60,000 bases of DNA from Prorocentrum cordatum. Taxonomy: Eukaryota > Sar > Dinophyceae > Prorocentrales > Prorocentraceae. Made by a program: the position numbers and the translations under genes. Below are positions 42,338 to 53,440 of the stretch, piece by piece. The DNA lies in assembly GCA_963575745.1 (NCBI GenBank), contig CAUYUJ010014338.1, positions 431,501 through 491,500 on the forward strand, in the 5' to 3' direction. Each line of letters starts with the position of its first letter. The first letter of the stretch is position 1. The notes under the pieces are model-generated. The model was given only the letters and a program-made list of their open reading frames with translations, did not search any database and was not told where the DNA came from.

Positions 42338-43485
42338 TTAGGCACTGAACCCCCGCCTGGCGGGCGTCTCACGATCGAGCCGCCGTTGGTCCAGCACGTA
42401 GGCCTTGCGCCTCGCCGCGCACGTGTAGAAGGCAGCCTGAATTAACGACGGGGTCGGCGGGTGCTCCGGGAGCTCGGCGTGGCACAGGGGCTGGCCGGCC
42501 AGCTGCGCCGTGACCCCCGCGTGGAACGCGTTCCCCAGCTGCGAACACCGTTCGCCCTCGAGCTGCTGACGTTCCCAAGGCCCCATCCTGCGCAAGTCCC
42601 TCTTGCCCGCGAGAGTGCGCCCAAGCCAGTGCCCCATGGGCCTCCCCCGCTCGGCAGCCGCGGGAACGGGCGGGCCCCGCCCGCCGATGCGAAACTGAGG
42701 CTAATGCTGGCAAGGTGCGAGCATGCGCCGATCTTCGCTCCGCCCGTGCTCGAGGGCGATGGCGTCGCGCCCCATGGGTTCCTCGAGGGTCAGCTCCTGG
42801 GCCCCTCCGAGGGGCAGCGCGCGCGACGGTGGGCGACCTCTGATCCTGAGGCACATCCCAGACCCGACCTTCCTCGGGCCAGAGCTCGCGCGGCTCCGCC
42901 ATGAGCGACCCCAGCTCGACGAAGTCTGCGACGTCTCCTTCGGTCATTGCGGCGCCTTCCGTTTCGAGGGCGGGGTCGCTGGCCCAGCAAGGGCGCGGCC
43001 TCGCCACGGCGGACACCGCCGCGTAATCACTGCGCCGGGGGTGCCTCGCCATGGCCTCCGACACGTCGGCAGCGTCGCTGATTCTCATCGGGGCCGCGTT
43101 CTCGCACAAGTCGAGGACGTGAGCGTCGTGGAACGCGACCCTCAGCTCCGCCTGCAGCCTCGGGACCTCGAAGAACAGCGCAGACAGAGGATCGGCGAGC
43201 GTAGAGCCACGCGGTCGCGATCTGACTCCCTGGCAAGGAGGGCCGCGGGCGCCAGGCGCGGCCGCGGCCCCGGGACAGGCCCGGCGCAGGTCTCCGAGCT
43301 CTCGACAGGCAACATTCCGCACGTCGGACCACTCGGCGTCGCCAGGCCGGTTCCTGCGGTAGACACCTCGGGCTGCTTTGTCGGTCTCCGCATAGCCAGC
43401 GTGTAGCACGCGCAATCCGAGGCGGCCCACGCACCCTGGGCCCGCCGATCCCGTCGAAGAGCTCCACGACCGCGATCCCGCGCTC
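42338..43485 (-). pseudogene. Cytosine-5 DNA methyltransferase domain, frameshifted
   Basis: The conserved C5-MTase motifs appear in order. Motif I VVELFDGIGG (about 43475-43445, SAM binding). After a +1 shift, LGLRVLHAGYAETDKAAR and SDVRNV (motifs II/III). Motif IV GARGPPCQGVRS, with the catalytic Cys codon at 43235-43233. DPLSALFFEVPRLQ, then LDLCENAAPMR (motif VI, ENV-like, about 43115-43090). VARPRPCWAS (motif VIII). In a further frame QLGNAFHAGVTAQLAG (motif X, about 42545-42485). The enzyme adds a methyl group to cytosine C5. Its position between RNase H and recombinase makes it an element-encoded enzyme, not a host gene. At least two frameshifts inactivate it. Confidence 0.85.
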
Positions 43486-43489
43486 ATGC

Positions 43490-43800
43490 AGGGCGACGGG
43501 GGCCAAGACCTGATGCTGCGCAACCGCCGCCCCCTCATCGATGAAGCTGATTCCCACATAGACTCCTCCGCCTTGCTCCGAGGCATCGGAGACAATCGGG
43601 CGGCAGGCGAGCGGTCGGCGCATGTCGGCGACCAGCATCGGCAGGCCATCATGCACATGACTAGCTCGTCCCTCACTCGGTCTCCGAGCTGCGCTCGGCT
43701 CGATGCGAAGTGCACCCTGCCCATCCACCGCCGCGCTTCGTCGAGGCAGCGCACGGCTTGGCGCCGCGACGTGTAGTTGGACGCCCAGCGGTCGCGCATG
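43490..43800 (-). pseudogene. RT C-terminal connection / RNase H-like segment
   Basis: AMRDRWASNYTSRRQAVR and RWMGRVHFASSRAQLGD run into DELVMCMMA. After a frameshift near 43640, MLVADMRRPLACRPIVSDAS and EQGGGVYVGISF follow (43600-43555). The SDASxxGGG block is the usual first catalytic strand of RNase H in YR-type and LTR-type polyproteins. The other acidic positions are not clear, so RNase H is partial or divergent. Confidence 0.6.
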
Positions 43801-44039
43801 GCCTGCGTCTCGACGAGGCTCGGGTCCTGCTGGTCCAGCATCCAGTCCGCGAGCGCTCCGTGCTCCAGGATCTTCAATGGGCAGCGCGGCCCGCCCCGCG
43901 AGAGCGCCCGCGCCCGCGCCCTCGCGAGGCGCGCGGGTGGAGCGGGCGACCCCCTTCTTGATCGGGGCGGGGGCCCGCGCGGCCTCCAGCGCTCGCCGCA
44001 GCGCGGCCTGGTGCTCGCGAAGTGCCCCCCTGCAGTCTC

Positions 44040-44680
44040 TGCCATTCAGAGGCTTTCGCGAACTCCGTCTTCTCAGCGTCGTCGACGCACGTGCTCCAGC
44101 CCCGCCTCTAAGCAGGATTCTCACGGACGGGGAGAGGCTGGTCTCGCCGCAGCTCCAGGCTCGCAGCCAGCCTCGCGCCGGCCCTCAACCCGTCCGAAGC
44201 AATCTGGCCGTGCACGTGCTGCGCCACTCCAACCGCCGACAACCACCAGTCGGTGTGACCCTCGCGCAGACGTACATCTCACGGTATTCTGTGGCATTGA
44301 TCCATCTCCTCCGCGGCTTGGATAAGGTAGACCAGCGCCACCAGCGAGCTGGCAGAACGCACGATTGAAAACACCCCGAGATGTCGTCCCCAGAGAAGAG
44401 AGCAACCCCGTCGTTCACCAGCACAGCCTGCGCGCACTCTCCATGGAAAGGGGGCTTGTCGATACCTCACATGATGAGGGACTGACCAGCGCTCGTCGGC
44501 GCAAGGTTGGCGATCAGACGCTGCTGATGGTGATGACCCTCCAGCGCATCGCCACTCTTCGCCACGCTGAAGGCTCCGTTGCCTATTCGCTTCTCGTGAG
44601 TCACAGGGACGTGAGCCTCCTCTGCTTCCGCTGGGAGCCCACGGCCAGCAGCTGCCCAGTGACGCACTCCCACTCGTCAT
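44040..44680 (-). pseudogene. Reverse transcriptase of the DIRS-like element
   Basis: THEKRIGNGAFSVAKSGD and QQRLIANLAPTSAGQ (RLIxNLxPxN-type, about 44600-44480) lead to LVNDGVALFSGDDISGCF (motif A, 44420-44365). A motif B-like VGVAQHVHGQIASDG lies near 44240 and STCVDDAEKTEFA (motif C, VDD codons 44086-44078). The motif types resemble DIRS/YR retroelement RTs rather than LINE RTs. The pieces are in different frames. Confidence 0.7.
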
Positions 44681-44689
44681 CGTCGCAGT

Positions 44690-47280
44690 GCACCGTGGCT
44701 GGCCCCACCTCAGGCCACTCATCAAGTGGCAGGATGAACAGCTCTTCGCGCTCGGGGGCGCAGCGCACGGCGTCGCTGCAGAAGTTGACCGCCTCCAGGT
44801 TGCCGCGCCGCTCCGCGGGTGGAAGCCCTTGCCCGATCTGCGCCCGCGTCGGCTTCTCGGGCTTAGCGACGACGCCATCGCCATGCCCGAAGACAGGGGG
44901 CTTGGCAACATCACTCCAAGCGGTCCGCTGCAGCTCTGCCCCAGCCCCATTGCGAGAGCAAAGATGCAAGGCCGCCTCTCCCACGCGCTGCACCGCCTCC
45001 TGCTGCGCCGCAGTGCACCGAGGAGCATCCGACAGGCACCTGTCAGCGATGAAGCCATGATCCCCGCGCAGGTAGTTCAACGCCTACAAGCGCGCCCAGG
45101 CCCCGGCGCCAAGCCCCCAGCGGAAGGAGCGCCCCTCATCGCCACGATGCAACATCACGCACCTGGGATCGTTCAGATGCTGGAACAAGGCCTCGACGTG
45201 CTCACCCGCGTTCGGCGTAGTCATGGGCTGGGCGTCCCGCCTCCGCGAGGCATTCTCGACCGAGTGGCGCGCCGCGTTGAACGCCCGCCTCGCCCGCTTG
45301 CCCATCCGCGCGTCTGCGCGCAGTTGGCGATATGCACATCGAGGTTTTGCAGGTTCCCCAGGGCCTCGCCCTGCACCCGCGCGCCAGGCTCGAAAGTAAC
45401 CTCATTGATGGTCGGGGCTGCCGCGCGCATCGCCTGTCTCAGCTCTTTCGAGGGCCCTTTCTGTCGCATGAAGCCGCCACTTCCCAAGCTCGGGCGCCAG
45501 GAAGGTCGCTGCTGCTGCTGCATGTTGTGCCACTGCGTGCCCGACCTGCTGCCTGGCGCCGCGCCTGCTGCGGCCTGAGTCTGAGTCCACGGAGTGAGCA
45601 GCGCTGCCCTGGCCCGGGGCGGTGGGGGCGGCGCAGAGGGTGGCTGCGCCGACCTCGACGCGCCCTTGCCCTGGCCTGGCTGGTCCGCCTGGCGGGGCTC
45701 CTATGATTTCGGCTGTGCCATTGCCTTCGCCGTCGGGAGAGCGACTCTCCGCCTCCGCCGACTCTTCCTGGGCTTCGCCCTCGCTCCGCTCGCCCGCCGC
45801 GGCGTCTCCGTCGGCGGTGGGCCCCGATGGGGCCGCGGCCCCAGTTGGCTCTGAATCCGCTCGAGCTGGCGGGCCGCCCCCCGAGGCACTCGCCGCCCGA
45901 ACTGTCGCCGCGCTCGTCTGACGGGTCACTTCGGGCTGGGCGGCCCCCCGCCCGAGGCTCTCGATTCTCCAGTGGGGCTTCTCGCTCTTCTAGGCCTTCT
46001 CCTCGATCTCCGCGGGCTTGGCCATCTGCAACTACAGCTGGCCGACGAGTATGTCCCCCGACGGGGCTGCGATGCCGATCGCGCGCGGGGATGCGCTCGC
46101 ACGGCGCCGCTAGACCCTGGCTGCCCCCGTTTGCGCTGACCTCGCAGCTCTTGAACCCCCGCGCGCGCAGGTCGGCGACTCGGGGGGGGGGGTCGCCGAG
46201 GAGCGCGCATCGAGCACCTCCGCGAGGGCCCTCATCGCCTGCCCCAGCTCCCCCAACTGCTCGGGGGGATGGACAGCGTGAATCACTGTCGCGAGATACG
46301 TCACGAATCTGGCTTCTGGGAGGATGGGCCCCGCGGCCGCGGCCCCCCTCGTGTGCTCAGATAGCGTTCGATCTCCACGATCGCCAACTACGACAACTCT
46401 GCCCGTTGCTCTCTTTCGCATCACTACCCGGATCTCCGCCAACGGCGACGCTCAGTCTCGCGCCAGGCCTCGGACGGCGGCCCCCCTCAGGCGGGTCGGC
46501 TAGGACCTTGGCCCCACGTTGCGCAACCCGTTCCGCCGAGATCTCGCCAATCCCCGCCGACGCGGCAGCGCCTCGAGCGTCTCTCTGGCTCGTCGGCCCA
46601 TCGGGCTTGAGCTTCGCTCGCAGCTCCGCGAGGCGCCCGCCAAGGTCATGACCGCGAGAAGAAACAACACCGTTTTCCCTGGGGACGTCGTGGCGATCCT
46701 CGTCGCCACCGAATATCGCCGCTCGCCCTGCAGGATCGCCCTTCGGGGCCTCGCCCCGCTCGCTCCCCGCCGGCGTCGGGGGGCCCTCGATGGGGAACTG
46801 GGGCGGCGCTCGAGGTGCGTCGAGATTGGGCCGCAACCGATGCGAATCGCCGTGGACCAAGGCCCGACCCTTGTCAGGAGTCTTCACCACGTAATCGCCC
46901 GCGGCCCCCTCGCAGAAGCGCAACAGGCCGTCTCCGCTGGGGCCGCGAAGCATAGCAGCAAGGGCGGCTGCTCCCGACCCCTTCTTCACCTCGTCCATGA
47001 ACTCGCCCTCCGGGTAGCAGCCGTTCCGCGCGTTGACAATGAACGACCCGCCCCTCGCGGACATGGCGAAGTGCTTTGCGGGGCCCTGGCGCTCGACCCT
47101 GCGATCGACCATCTCACCGTCGCACACGGCCATGAGAGGAATGTGCCAGTCGCTCCCGGCTTGCCGCGGCGGTCTCTGGGCTTCCGCAAAGATCGTCTTC
47201 GGTGCCCTGAGCCCAAGCTGGCGGCTTGACCCGCTCGCCGTCGTGACCCAGGCGCCTCTGTGGCAGGCGGCCAAGGCCAC
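44690..47280 (-). pseudogene. Gag-like N-terminal region of the DIRS-like element
   Basis: The first frame (47280-46357) reads AGSDWHIPLMAVCDGEMVDR, GPAKHFAMSARGGSFIVNAR, EGEFMDEVKKGSGAAALAAM and LGGRLAELRAKLKPDG. Later frames give FVTYLATVIHAVHPPEQLG (about 46320), PTINEVTFEPGARVQGEAL and NLQNLDVHIANCAQTRGW (about 45420-45320), then HVEALFQHLNDPRCVMLHRG and AALHLCSRNGAGAELQRTAW. A Gln/His-rich patch (HHMQQQQRPSW) lies near 45520. I recognise no catalytic motif. By position it is the structural/nucleic-acid-binding part upstream of the RT. Several frameshifts. Confidence 0.5.
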
Positions 47281-47419
47281 GCGTCGGGGCCGCTTCCCCG
47301 CCGCCCTCAGGCGGGAGGCCGCGGGGGCAATGGCGGCCGGGCACGGCCGCGACTTCGGGCCGCTGGCGGCGGTCAGGGGCAGAATGGCCGATAGGGCAAC
47401 GATCAGGGGTCAGTTTGAG

Positions 47420-47635
47420 GGGCAACGATAAGGGGGACTGGCATAGGGGGGGATGCATCGACCTGGAATCGGCGATACATCGCCGATAGATCGGCGATTG
47501 GCCCCTGGAAGTGAATCCGCACCTTCCTGGACATGTTGGGGCTGTCGGGCCCCTATCGGCGATCAATGGGCGATTGCGCGTCGATGCACCCCGCCTTTGC
47601 CTATCCCCCCCTATCGTTGCCCCTGATAGTTGGGG
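47420..47635. repeat. ATCGGCGAT-rich inverted-repeat element, copy 2
   Basis: Left arm: GGGGCAACGATAAGGGGG, then ATAGGGGGGGATGCATCGAC and AATCGGCGATACATCG. The right arm is its imperfect reverse complement: CCCCTATCGGCGATCAATGG, GCGTCGATGCACCCC, CTATCCCCCCCTATCGTTGC, CCCTGATAG. The arms are about 75 bp and the whole about 215 bp, without coding capacity: a MITE-like arrangement between the DIRS-like element and LINE E. Confidence 0.65.
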
Positions 47636-47639
47636 GCCG

Positions 47640-49200
47640 ACATTGAGGCCTGGGCCCCTGGGCTGGCGTGCCAGAGGCGCCGGCTGGCTGGCGGCCGGAG
47701 GAGCGCGGCCTGCAGGCGACGAGGCGGGCGCTGCTGGAGGCTCGGGCTCGCAGAGAGGCTTGGGAGCTGGCAGCGCGCCGGGCCACCTTCGGGCATGCGG
47801 CGGCTGGCGTCGACCGCCGGGCCACCCGGCGGGCCCTGCAGCACGCGCGGCTTGCCGCTGACGCCGCGGGCGCGCTGCGCACGGTGGTGTCTGGCAACGT
47901 GGTCAGAGAGTGTGGCTTCGGAGTGGGGCCGCCTGGCGGGCTGCCCGCACTGCGGCGCGCCGCTGGAGGACGCCCAGCACCGTTTCTGGGATTGCACGCG
48001 CTGGGACTCAGCGCGACGCGCCGCCTTCGAGGCCACAGGGCTCACACCCGAGGCGGCGCGGGCTTGCTTGCCGCCAGAGGTGTCCTTGACGGGAGTCCTG
48101 CCGCGGTACGCGCGGTTGGCGGCTCTTGCCGACCAGGCGACGTGGCCGCTCCCGGCGCCAGCGCTGCCCGGCCTGGCCGCCGCTGCTGCGGGGGTCGCGG
48201 GCCCGCGGGCGCGGGCGTGGACCGACGGCGCTTGCGCTCGCCCTGCTAACCCTCTGCTAGCCAGGGCTGGCCGGGGGGCGCGCGTGGAACACCCTGCTGG
48301 CACGACGCTGGAACGCGGGGGGCCGGTCGATGGCGAGCAGACCGCGCAGCGCGCCGAGCTCTTGGCTGCCATGCAGGCGCTTGGGCTGGCTGGTGGGCCA
48401 GTGGAGGTCATCGCGGATTCGAAGTTCGCGAGCAACGGCGTGGCGGCGCTCCGGGGCGGGCCAACGCTCATGGAGCGGTCGCACGCCGACCTCTGGGACC
48501 AGCTGGCCCCTTACTGCAGGGCCGACTGGCTGAGGGCCCGCTGGGTCAAGGGCCACTTGGACGAGGGGGAGGCGCGGGGGGGGGGCTCTCCCCCGAGGAC
48601 CACGCTAGCAACGCGGAGGCCGACAGACTAGCTGGCTTGGCCGCGCGGGCGCGCCTGCCCGCCCTGACATTGCTGCAGCAGCGCGAGCGGCAGCTGCAGG
48701 CGCTGGAGGGCGTCCAGCGGGCCCTGGCGGCGGTGGAGCTGGCGGCCCTCAAAGCCAACCACGACTGCACCGCGCCAAGTGGGCCCCGGGCGCGGTGCCG
48801 ATGGACAGCCGGCAAGCCAGCGACGCGCGGCGGCCGCCAGCGGCGGGCCGCCGCTGCAGGCGCCGCCAGCCGCGCCGCAGGCCCCGCAGCCGCTGCGGCA
48901 CCTGCTGCCGCAGCCCGCGGCGGCGGCGGCCGCCCAGGCGCTCTTCGGCCGGCGATCCTGGAGGGCCCACGCTGCCTCGCAGGGGCCGGGCTGGGTAGCC
49001 TGCCTGTGCGGATGCACGGCGCCGCGGTGGGGCGCCCTGGCTGCTCGCTCATGCGTTGGCTGGGCTCCCGCGTTGCCGCCGCGCGTGGGCGCGCTGCTCC
49101 TGCTGCCGCCTGCGCGGGCCGGAGGCGACGAGGGCGCTTGGCGGGCGGTTTTGCGGGCCCGCCTGGCCGCGCGCGCGGGCGCGCCTGAGGCGCCGAGCTG
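47640..49200 (+). pseudogene. LINE E 3' part: zinc finger and RNase H
   Basis: The plus strand starts in one frame (LLEARARREAWELAARR, QHARLAADAAGALRTVVSG) and shifts near 47900 to the frame with CPHCGAPLEDAQHRFWDC, a zf-RVT finger. RNase H follows: ARAWTDGACARPANP (about 48210; Asp), EQTAQRAELLAAMQAL (Glu), PVEVIADSKFASNG (Asp), RWVKGHLDEGEA. At a G run (48577-48587) the frame shifts again to LSPEDHASNAEADRLAGLAA (Asp), so all catalytic positions exist but in two frames. The RT is missing upstream, as in a 5'-truncated copy. The G-run shift could be an assembly error. Confidence 0.8.
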
Positions 49201-49284
49201 ATTAGGCGCGGCGACTGGCCCCCTCTCCTCCCTCCCTCTTCCCCCCCTGCCTGCTTTCCTCGCCACAGGGCCCCCCTTGCGCTT

Positions 49285-49589
49285 GTGAAAAAAGTGTACC
49301 AATCGCTCGGGTCGCTCGTCTTCCACGGCTCAAGACGTCTCACCTCGGGCTCCGTCCTCGCTCGGGCCAGGGCGGCGGCGGCGGCCTTGCCCACAGGTTT
49401 CGGGCGGGGAGGCGGCCCCTCGTCATCGACGAGCACGGGTACATCACCTGGAGGCCTGCTCTTCCCCGTGTTCCGACGCATCTTCTTCGCCCTGACCTCG
49501 CCGCCCTCGTCATTGGCTGCCGCTGGCCGCTTGAGCGCACCGCCGGCGGCGGGTCGAAACACCGAGGCAGGGCGGCCCTTCTTGATCAT
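49285..49589 (-). CDS. Possible exon with KRPAA-type N-terminus
   Basis: From ATG at 49589 the minus strand encodes MIKKGRPASVFRPAAGGALK, RPAAANDEGGEVRAKKMRR, GDVPVLVDDEGPPPRPKP, RRLEPWKTSDPSDWYTFF. Basic, Pro/Ala-rich KRPAA-like starts are frequent in dinoflagellate proteins, and this frame is more balanced than its alternatives. Beyond about 49280 the frame enters LINE E antisense, so an exon end or truncation lies there. Function unknown. Confidence 0.35.
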
Positions 49590-49823
49590 ATCCACCCCGC
49601 GGGCGGTTTTGACCCGCCCCTCGGGCGCGCGGGGATCCCCCGATCCTTGCCCGTAGGCGACCTACGCCTCGAAAGGCGGACCCCAGGTATTCGGGGTCTA
49701 GCCGAGCGGCGCGCCCCCTCCGCGCTCGCAGCGAGCCTCCACCACGAGGCAGTATGGCCAGCCGCGGGCGCCCGCGCGCGGTGCACCGCGGGAGGGGGCG
49801 CGCCGCCCCAGCATTTGGGCTCA

Positions 49824-49845
49824 CTTGAGCCCAGACAGCTACAGA
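49824..49845 (-). other. Decayed dinoSL in a dispersed module
   Basis: The minus strand matches the leader at 17 of 22 positions, including the last eight. The module to its right, with CCCTCAAACATTCCCCGCC and AAGAGCACATCCATCAT, also occurs at 40410-40505, where the leader-like part matches at only about 15 of 22. The plus-strand TTGAGCCC also forms a 7-bp inverted repeat with GGGCTCA just upstream. Confidence 0.5.
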
Positions 49846-49905
49846 AGAAGCCGTCGAGCTCCCTCAAACATTCCCCGCCTCCCGTGCAATATCGCTGACC
49901 AAGAG

Positions 49906-49909
49906 CACA

Positions 49910-49991
<82 letters not shown>

Positions 49992-49998
49992 GCATCAG

Positions 49999-50046
<48 letters not shown>

Positions 50047-50118
50047 CATCCTCATCATCATCATCAGCATCATCATCAGCATCATCATCATCAGCATCAT
50101 CATCAGCATCATCATACC
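49906..50118. repeat. (CAT)n array with CAG and CCT interruptions
   Basis: Begins inside the module CATCCATCAT shared with 40500. His-, Ile- or Met/Asp-rich frames across it are not genes. Confidence 0.92.
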
Positions 50119-50119
50119 C

Positions 50120-50980
50120 TTCATTCCAATCCTGTTCCTGCTCCTGCACCTGTTCCTTCTCCGCATTCTCCTCAACATCCCCCTCGCTCTTTCTCCACCT
50201 CGTACTCCTCCAAGGCCGTCCGCGGCGACAGCACAACCGAAAACCAGCCGATCCGACAGCGAAACCGAAACCGCCCTAAACCAAAAGGCCGCAAGCAACC
50301 TGGGAGGGCACCGCGACACAACAACAACACAACAGCCGACCGAACCGAACCGCCCGAACGCAACCGACTGCGACGCAGCCGAACCGACCTGACCGCGAAC
50401 ATCCTCAGGACGCCAGGAAGAGCGCGAGGATTAAGGTAGGGGGAGAGGACGAGGCCGAAGACGAGAACAGGGACGAACACCAAGATGCTCAAGGAGGCGA
50501 GCATGGGAACGAGGATGAGGATGAGCAATACGAAAGGGAACGAGGACAGGAATTGGAATGAAGAAGAAGACGAGGATAAAGATGAAAACCCAGACGAGGA
50601 TGATGACAAAGCCTAGGATAATACTAAGGACGACGGTGAAGACGAAGACGAGGCTGAGGATGAGACTGGGGCATCGGAAGGGGTGGTGAACGGGTCAAGC
50701 CAGACTGGAGAACGGATGGCCATGAGACGCTCGAGCTGTGCAAAAAGCCGAGCGACTGGAGCCTGTCCTCCAACGGCTCACTTCAGAACAATACCTTCCC
50801 CACGCGTCCAGACAACTAAGAGGCCGGCGGCGATGGGATCAGAACGTGCCCAGACCTCCCACGTTGTGACCTGTTCCGTCCCCGGTGGGCACATTCATTC
50901 GGGCCGGTTTCTCATCCGAGCTCGTTGGTTGACGGCCTCTGGGCCAAAAACGTGGGCTGAGAATCGGAACATCTGACATA
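50120..50980. other. Low-complexity flank without genes
   Basis: 50220-50400 is rich in ACCGA/CCGAA pentamers; 50440-50680 is GA-rich with GAGGA and GACGA variants. I see no gene. Confidence 0.5.
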
Positions 50981-50982
50981 TG

Positions 50983-51062
50983 GGGTCAGATGCTGCTGCA
51001 GATGATGAGGATAATGCTGCTGCAGATGATGATGGTGATGATGATGATGATGATGGTGGTGG

Positions 51063-51101
<39 letters not shown>

Positions 51102-51129
51102 TGATGATGAACATGATGATGATGATAAC

Positions 51130-51196
<67 letters not shown>
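50983..51196. repeat. (GAT)n array
   Basis: GAT units with GCTGCTGCA and GAACAT interruptions; opposite in strand sense to the (CAT)n arrays at 39.7 and 49.9 kb. Confidence 0.92.
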
Positions 51197-51197
<1 letters not shown>

Positions 51198-51227
51198 GAC
51201 GCTCCAGACAAGTGGAGTCCGAAGTCC

Positions 51228-51378
51228 TCAATGCCACAAGCCTGAGGAAAAAAAACGGCTACTAGAACAGAAGAAGTAGGGACAAGAAAAGACGAAAACC
51301 GTGTGACGAAAATCATGTGTAGAAGCACTGCGTAAACACATTGATGACGCAAACGATGACATGATTGATTGAATCAGC

Positions 51379-51446
<68 letters not shown>

Positions 51447-52337
51447 ACAAAACAAAAAAAAAAAAAAAAAACATACCCAAGGACAGACAGCGGGAAAGAG
51501 CGAGAAAAAGAGGGAGAGAGAGGGCAAATCGGAGATCTCCCGCAGATTCCCCTCCACAGGCGTGTTCTTGAGGAAACTGACGATGGGCTCGTCGGCCTCG
51601 GCGACGGCATCCCCGCCGACGAAGCTGACGATGTGCTCTTCCGCCTCGGCGCGGCCGCACCAGACTTGAAGTAGGAAGACTTTGGGCGAATGTCGGACCT
51701 CCAGGGGCGCATTCGATACCACGGCTGGCCGCAGCTCGAAGAAGCGACCAGGAGGGCTCCCGAAGAGGCTCGGTGACTGACTTTGAGCGAGAATCGACCG
51801 AGACATGCGACGGGTTGATGATGCTTCCGTTCCGCAGGCCCCAGAGGTATCAAGCCATTCTCCAGGACCAGCACTTCGCTTTGGAAAACCTTGGACAGCC
51901 CCGAATCCAGAAAACGAAACCGGGGCTCCAGAACCGGGGCTTCTCCTGGGGCCTAGGATGGCTCTGGAAGGGCAAACTGGCCAGAAACCTCCAACGAATT
52001 GCTTTCCCTCGCGACCCCGCTCCTCCACGGCGAGCTTGAGGGGGGGCGGCCTGCTAAGAAGGGACACTCCGATGGAGCGGCGGGCGCGCGAGATGTGGCG
52101 CCAACGGCCAAATCGGCCCGCGCCTCCTGTCGAACAAACTGGCCCGACAGCTGGGCTGTCGACAGACTGTCCGCAGCGCGCCAGACGGGGTGGCGCTGAG
52201 GGGGCGGCCTCCTGTCGGGATCCCAAAAAGAACGAACGCGCCCAGCCACGTCCACGAACACGGCCCCGCTGTGTGAAGCCGCCCTGATGGAATGACCGCT
52301 CGCGTAAGGCGTTCTCCCGAACCCCGCGTGCATTCAT
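51228..52337 (-). CDS. Possible hypothetical protein crossing a (GA)n tract
   Basis: An open minus frame of 369 codons. The N-terminal 250 residues are balanced in composition, with a short internal near-repeat: AEAEEHIVSFVGGDAV then AEADEPIVSFLKNTPV. The frame then crosses the poly-A/(GA)n tract at 51377-51475 as poly-Phe and Ser-Leu repeats, which is unlikely for a working protein, and ends SSSRFFSSGLWH. The real gene, if any, probably ends before the tract. I do not recognise it. Confidence 0.25.
51377..51475. repeat. (GA)n followed by poly(A)
   Basis: GA dinucleotides with AAAGAGAG and GGGAGAG breaks, then AAAACAAAACAAAAA and an A run. Confidence 0.9.
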
Positions 52338-52339
52338 GT

Positions 52340-53300
52340 TGCGCGTATGTCTTTGTTTAGCTCCTGATTCAAAGAAGGTGGGGGACTCTTGAGAAGGGAG
52401 GGCGACCTGTTAGAGGGGCCCTACAACCTCCAAAAAGGCTTTTTAGAGGACGGGGGGGCGTCCAAGAAACCCCCCGCCTTTTCGGAAGCCCCGCGTCTGC
52501 TTAGACGGCCGCCCCCTCCAGCGCCACCCCTCTGGTGCGCACTACCAAGCGTGGACAAAATAACAAATATAAAAACTGCTCCAAACAACCCGAGCATAAA
52601 AACATTGACGCATCACCTTTACTTTCACCGGCTTCCGCCGACCTTCCGCCAGCGGACCCAGTCGCCGTGCTTGTAGACCTTCCGCAGAGTTCTGGAAGCC
52701 TTCCTCCGTCTTCTGCCGAAGGCGAAATGCGCCCAATGTGAGGCCCATTTTTCTGAAGGGCGCCATACGAGATCGAGGATCGAGGATCGACAAATGTTCG
52801 AAACATGTTCCAAACTTGTCTAACATTCGAGGGCCTCTGGAGGCCTCTGGAGACCGAACATATAAACAGCCACCGCCTGGGGGAGCCCTAGAATACTGCC
52901 CCAAGGTTTGGTTGGGCAGACCCCCGCCTCGGACTCCCCGCACCCCTTACGGTGAGGGCGTCTCAGAAGGACCAATTGGATTAGGAATCCGAATGGAGAC
53001 AACCAACAATATCCACACCCACAGACGCACACACACACACATTCCAAGCTGTTCACCATGTTTAAACCTTTCTCCTAAATATTCCTCTTCTCCTTCAGAT
53101 CTCGCGCGTTCCCCAAACCGGCGTTCAGTCCTCACGCAATGCTTTCACTCAGGGGGTCTTACTTCGCTTCTACAGAACTGGGCCCGGGTGCGGCCTTGGC
53201 GGCCCCGCCTCGGCGGCCCCGACCCTGGTCGTCGCTGCTCAAAGCTTCCGAATCAAACACCAGGATGCGACCCCAGCGACTGCGTTTGCGATCACATTTG
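52340..53300. other. Unique sequence without a supported gene
   Basis: A GATCGAGGATCGAGGATCG triplet repeat at about 52773 and a short (CA)n at 53028 are the only structures seen. Confidence 0.4.
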
Positions 53301-53440
53301 TTTTGCAAGCGCGTCGCATAGCAAGTGCAGCGCATTGCAACCGCATCGCTTTGCATCGCATTACATAGTTAGCATTGCTTTGGATGGCGTTGCGGTGTGT
53401 TGTTTTGATTCGCACTGTTGCATTGCATTCGTGTGGTTTT
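53300..53440. repeat. Degenerate GCATTGC repeat
   Basis: GCATTGCA, GCATCGCT, GCATCGCATT and similar heptamer-like units in a locally AT-richer region. Confidence 0.5.

Larger units (their letters stand above)
41090..47280 (-). mobile_element. DIRS-like retroelement with cytosine methyltransferase
   Basis: Minus-strand domain order: Gag-like N-terminus, reverse transcriptase, RNase H-like motif, cytosine-5 DNA methyltransferase, tyrosine recombinase. RT plus tyrosine recombinase is diagnostic of DIRS-like (YR) retroelements; there is no APE endonuclease or DDE integrase. The domains lie in more than one frame with several breaks, so this copy is not functional as read. I did not identify its terminal repeats. 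Retroelement-borne methyltransferases are known in principle from dinoflagellates of the Symbiodinium group, which supports reading this as one element. Confidence 0.78.

Noticed and set aside
50172-50609. 145-codon minus frame with Ser and Leu/Val-rich start
   Set aside because: It lies on a GA-rich low-complexity tract; the hydrophobic run is a by-product of GAGGATGAG repeats.
51240-51265. Another dinoSL relic near AAAACGGCTACTAG
   Set aside because: It needs several indels to align, and its microsatellite is on the wrong side compared with the clear cases.
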